NCBI GenBank assembly: GCA_013140935.1
Contig: JABFSD010001224.1
Location: 1 to 6,160, forward strand
DNA: 6,160 bases
Source: Acidobacteriota bacterium
GTDB lineage: Bacteria; Acidobacteriota; Blastocatellia; RBC074
Direction: 5' to 3'
This document shows, in pieces, positions 6,047-6,160 of this stretch. Each line of letters starts with the position of its first letter. The first letter of the stretch is position 1. The translations under genes were made by a program, and so were the position numbers. The notes under the pieces are model-generated. The model was given only the letters and a program-made list of their open reading frames with translations. It was not told the origin of the DNA and did no database searches.

Positions 6047-6160
<114 letters not shown>

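Overview
All six genes I can support lie on the minus strand, so the window reads right to left. Base composition is moderately GC-rich with clear Shine-Dalgarno (SD) sequences. The gene types suggest a Gram-negative-type bacterium with an outer membrane: an OmpA-like peptidoglycan-binding protein, a zinc-binding anti-sigma factor, a bacterial glycogen debranching enzyme and a GH63-like glycosidase. The overall style resembles Acidobacteriota (for example Blastocatellia). That is an impression, not a demonstrated placement.

Layout in transcription order. (1) 6160-6047: last 37 residues of a GH63/MGH1-like glycoside hydrolase. (2) 5988-5530: a small protein with a degenerate response-regulator receiver-like fold. 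(3) 5512-4667: a membrane anti-sigma-factor-like protein with an HX3CX2C zinc motif, one membrane segment and an unrecognised His/Cys-containing extracytoplasmic domain. (4) 4657-4597: a perfect 25-bp inverted repeat whose arms are themselves palindromic. (5) 4587-2635: a complete GH133-type amylo-alpha-1,6-glucosidase. (6) 2634-2259: a 376-bp gene-free stretch with a good sigma-70-type promoter and a leader of about 270 nt. (7) 2258-1311: an exported protein with two BON-like segments and a C-terminal OmpA domain. (8) 1292 to beyond base 1: a membrane-anchored coiled-coil protein cut by the window edge.

There are probably two transcription units. The first runs from the glycosidase through the receiver-like and anti-sigma-like genes to the debranching enzyme. 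Gaps are short (58, 17 and 79 bp) and I see no classical terminator in them. It appears to place a small regulatory pair between two alpha-glucan or oligosaccharide-degrading enzymes. The second is ompA-like plus the coiled-coil gene, 18 bp apart, from the promoter near 2539-2566. Together these two look like an envelope module: one protein binding peptidoglycan and one membrane-anchored rod. The least ordinary features are the pseudo-receiver/anti-sigma pair with no sigma gene in view, the doubly palindromic repeat abutting the debranching-enzyme start, and the extracytoplasmic domain of the anti-sigma-like protein.
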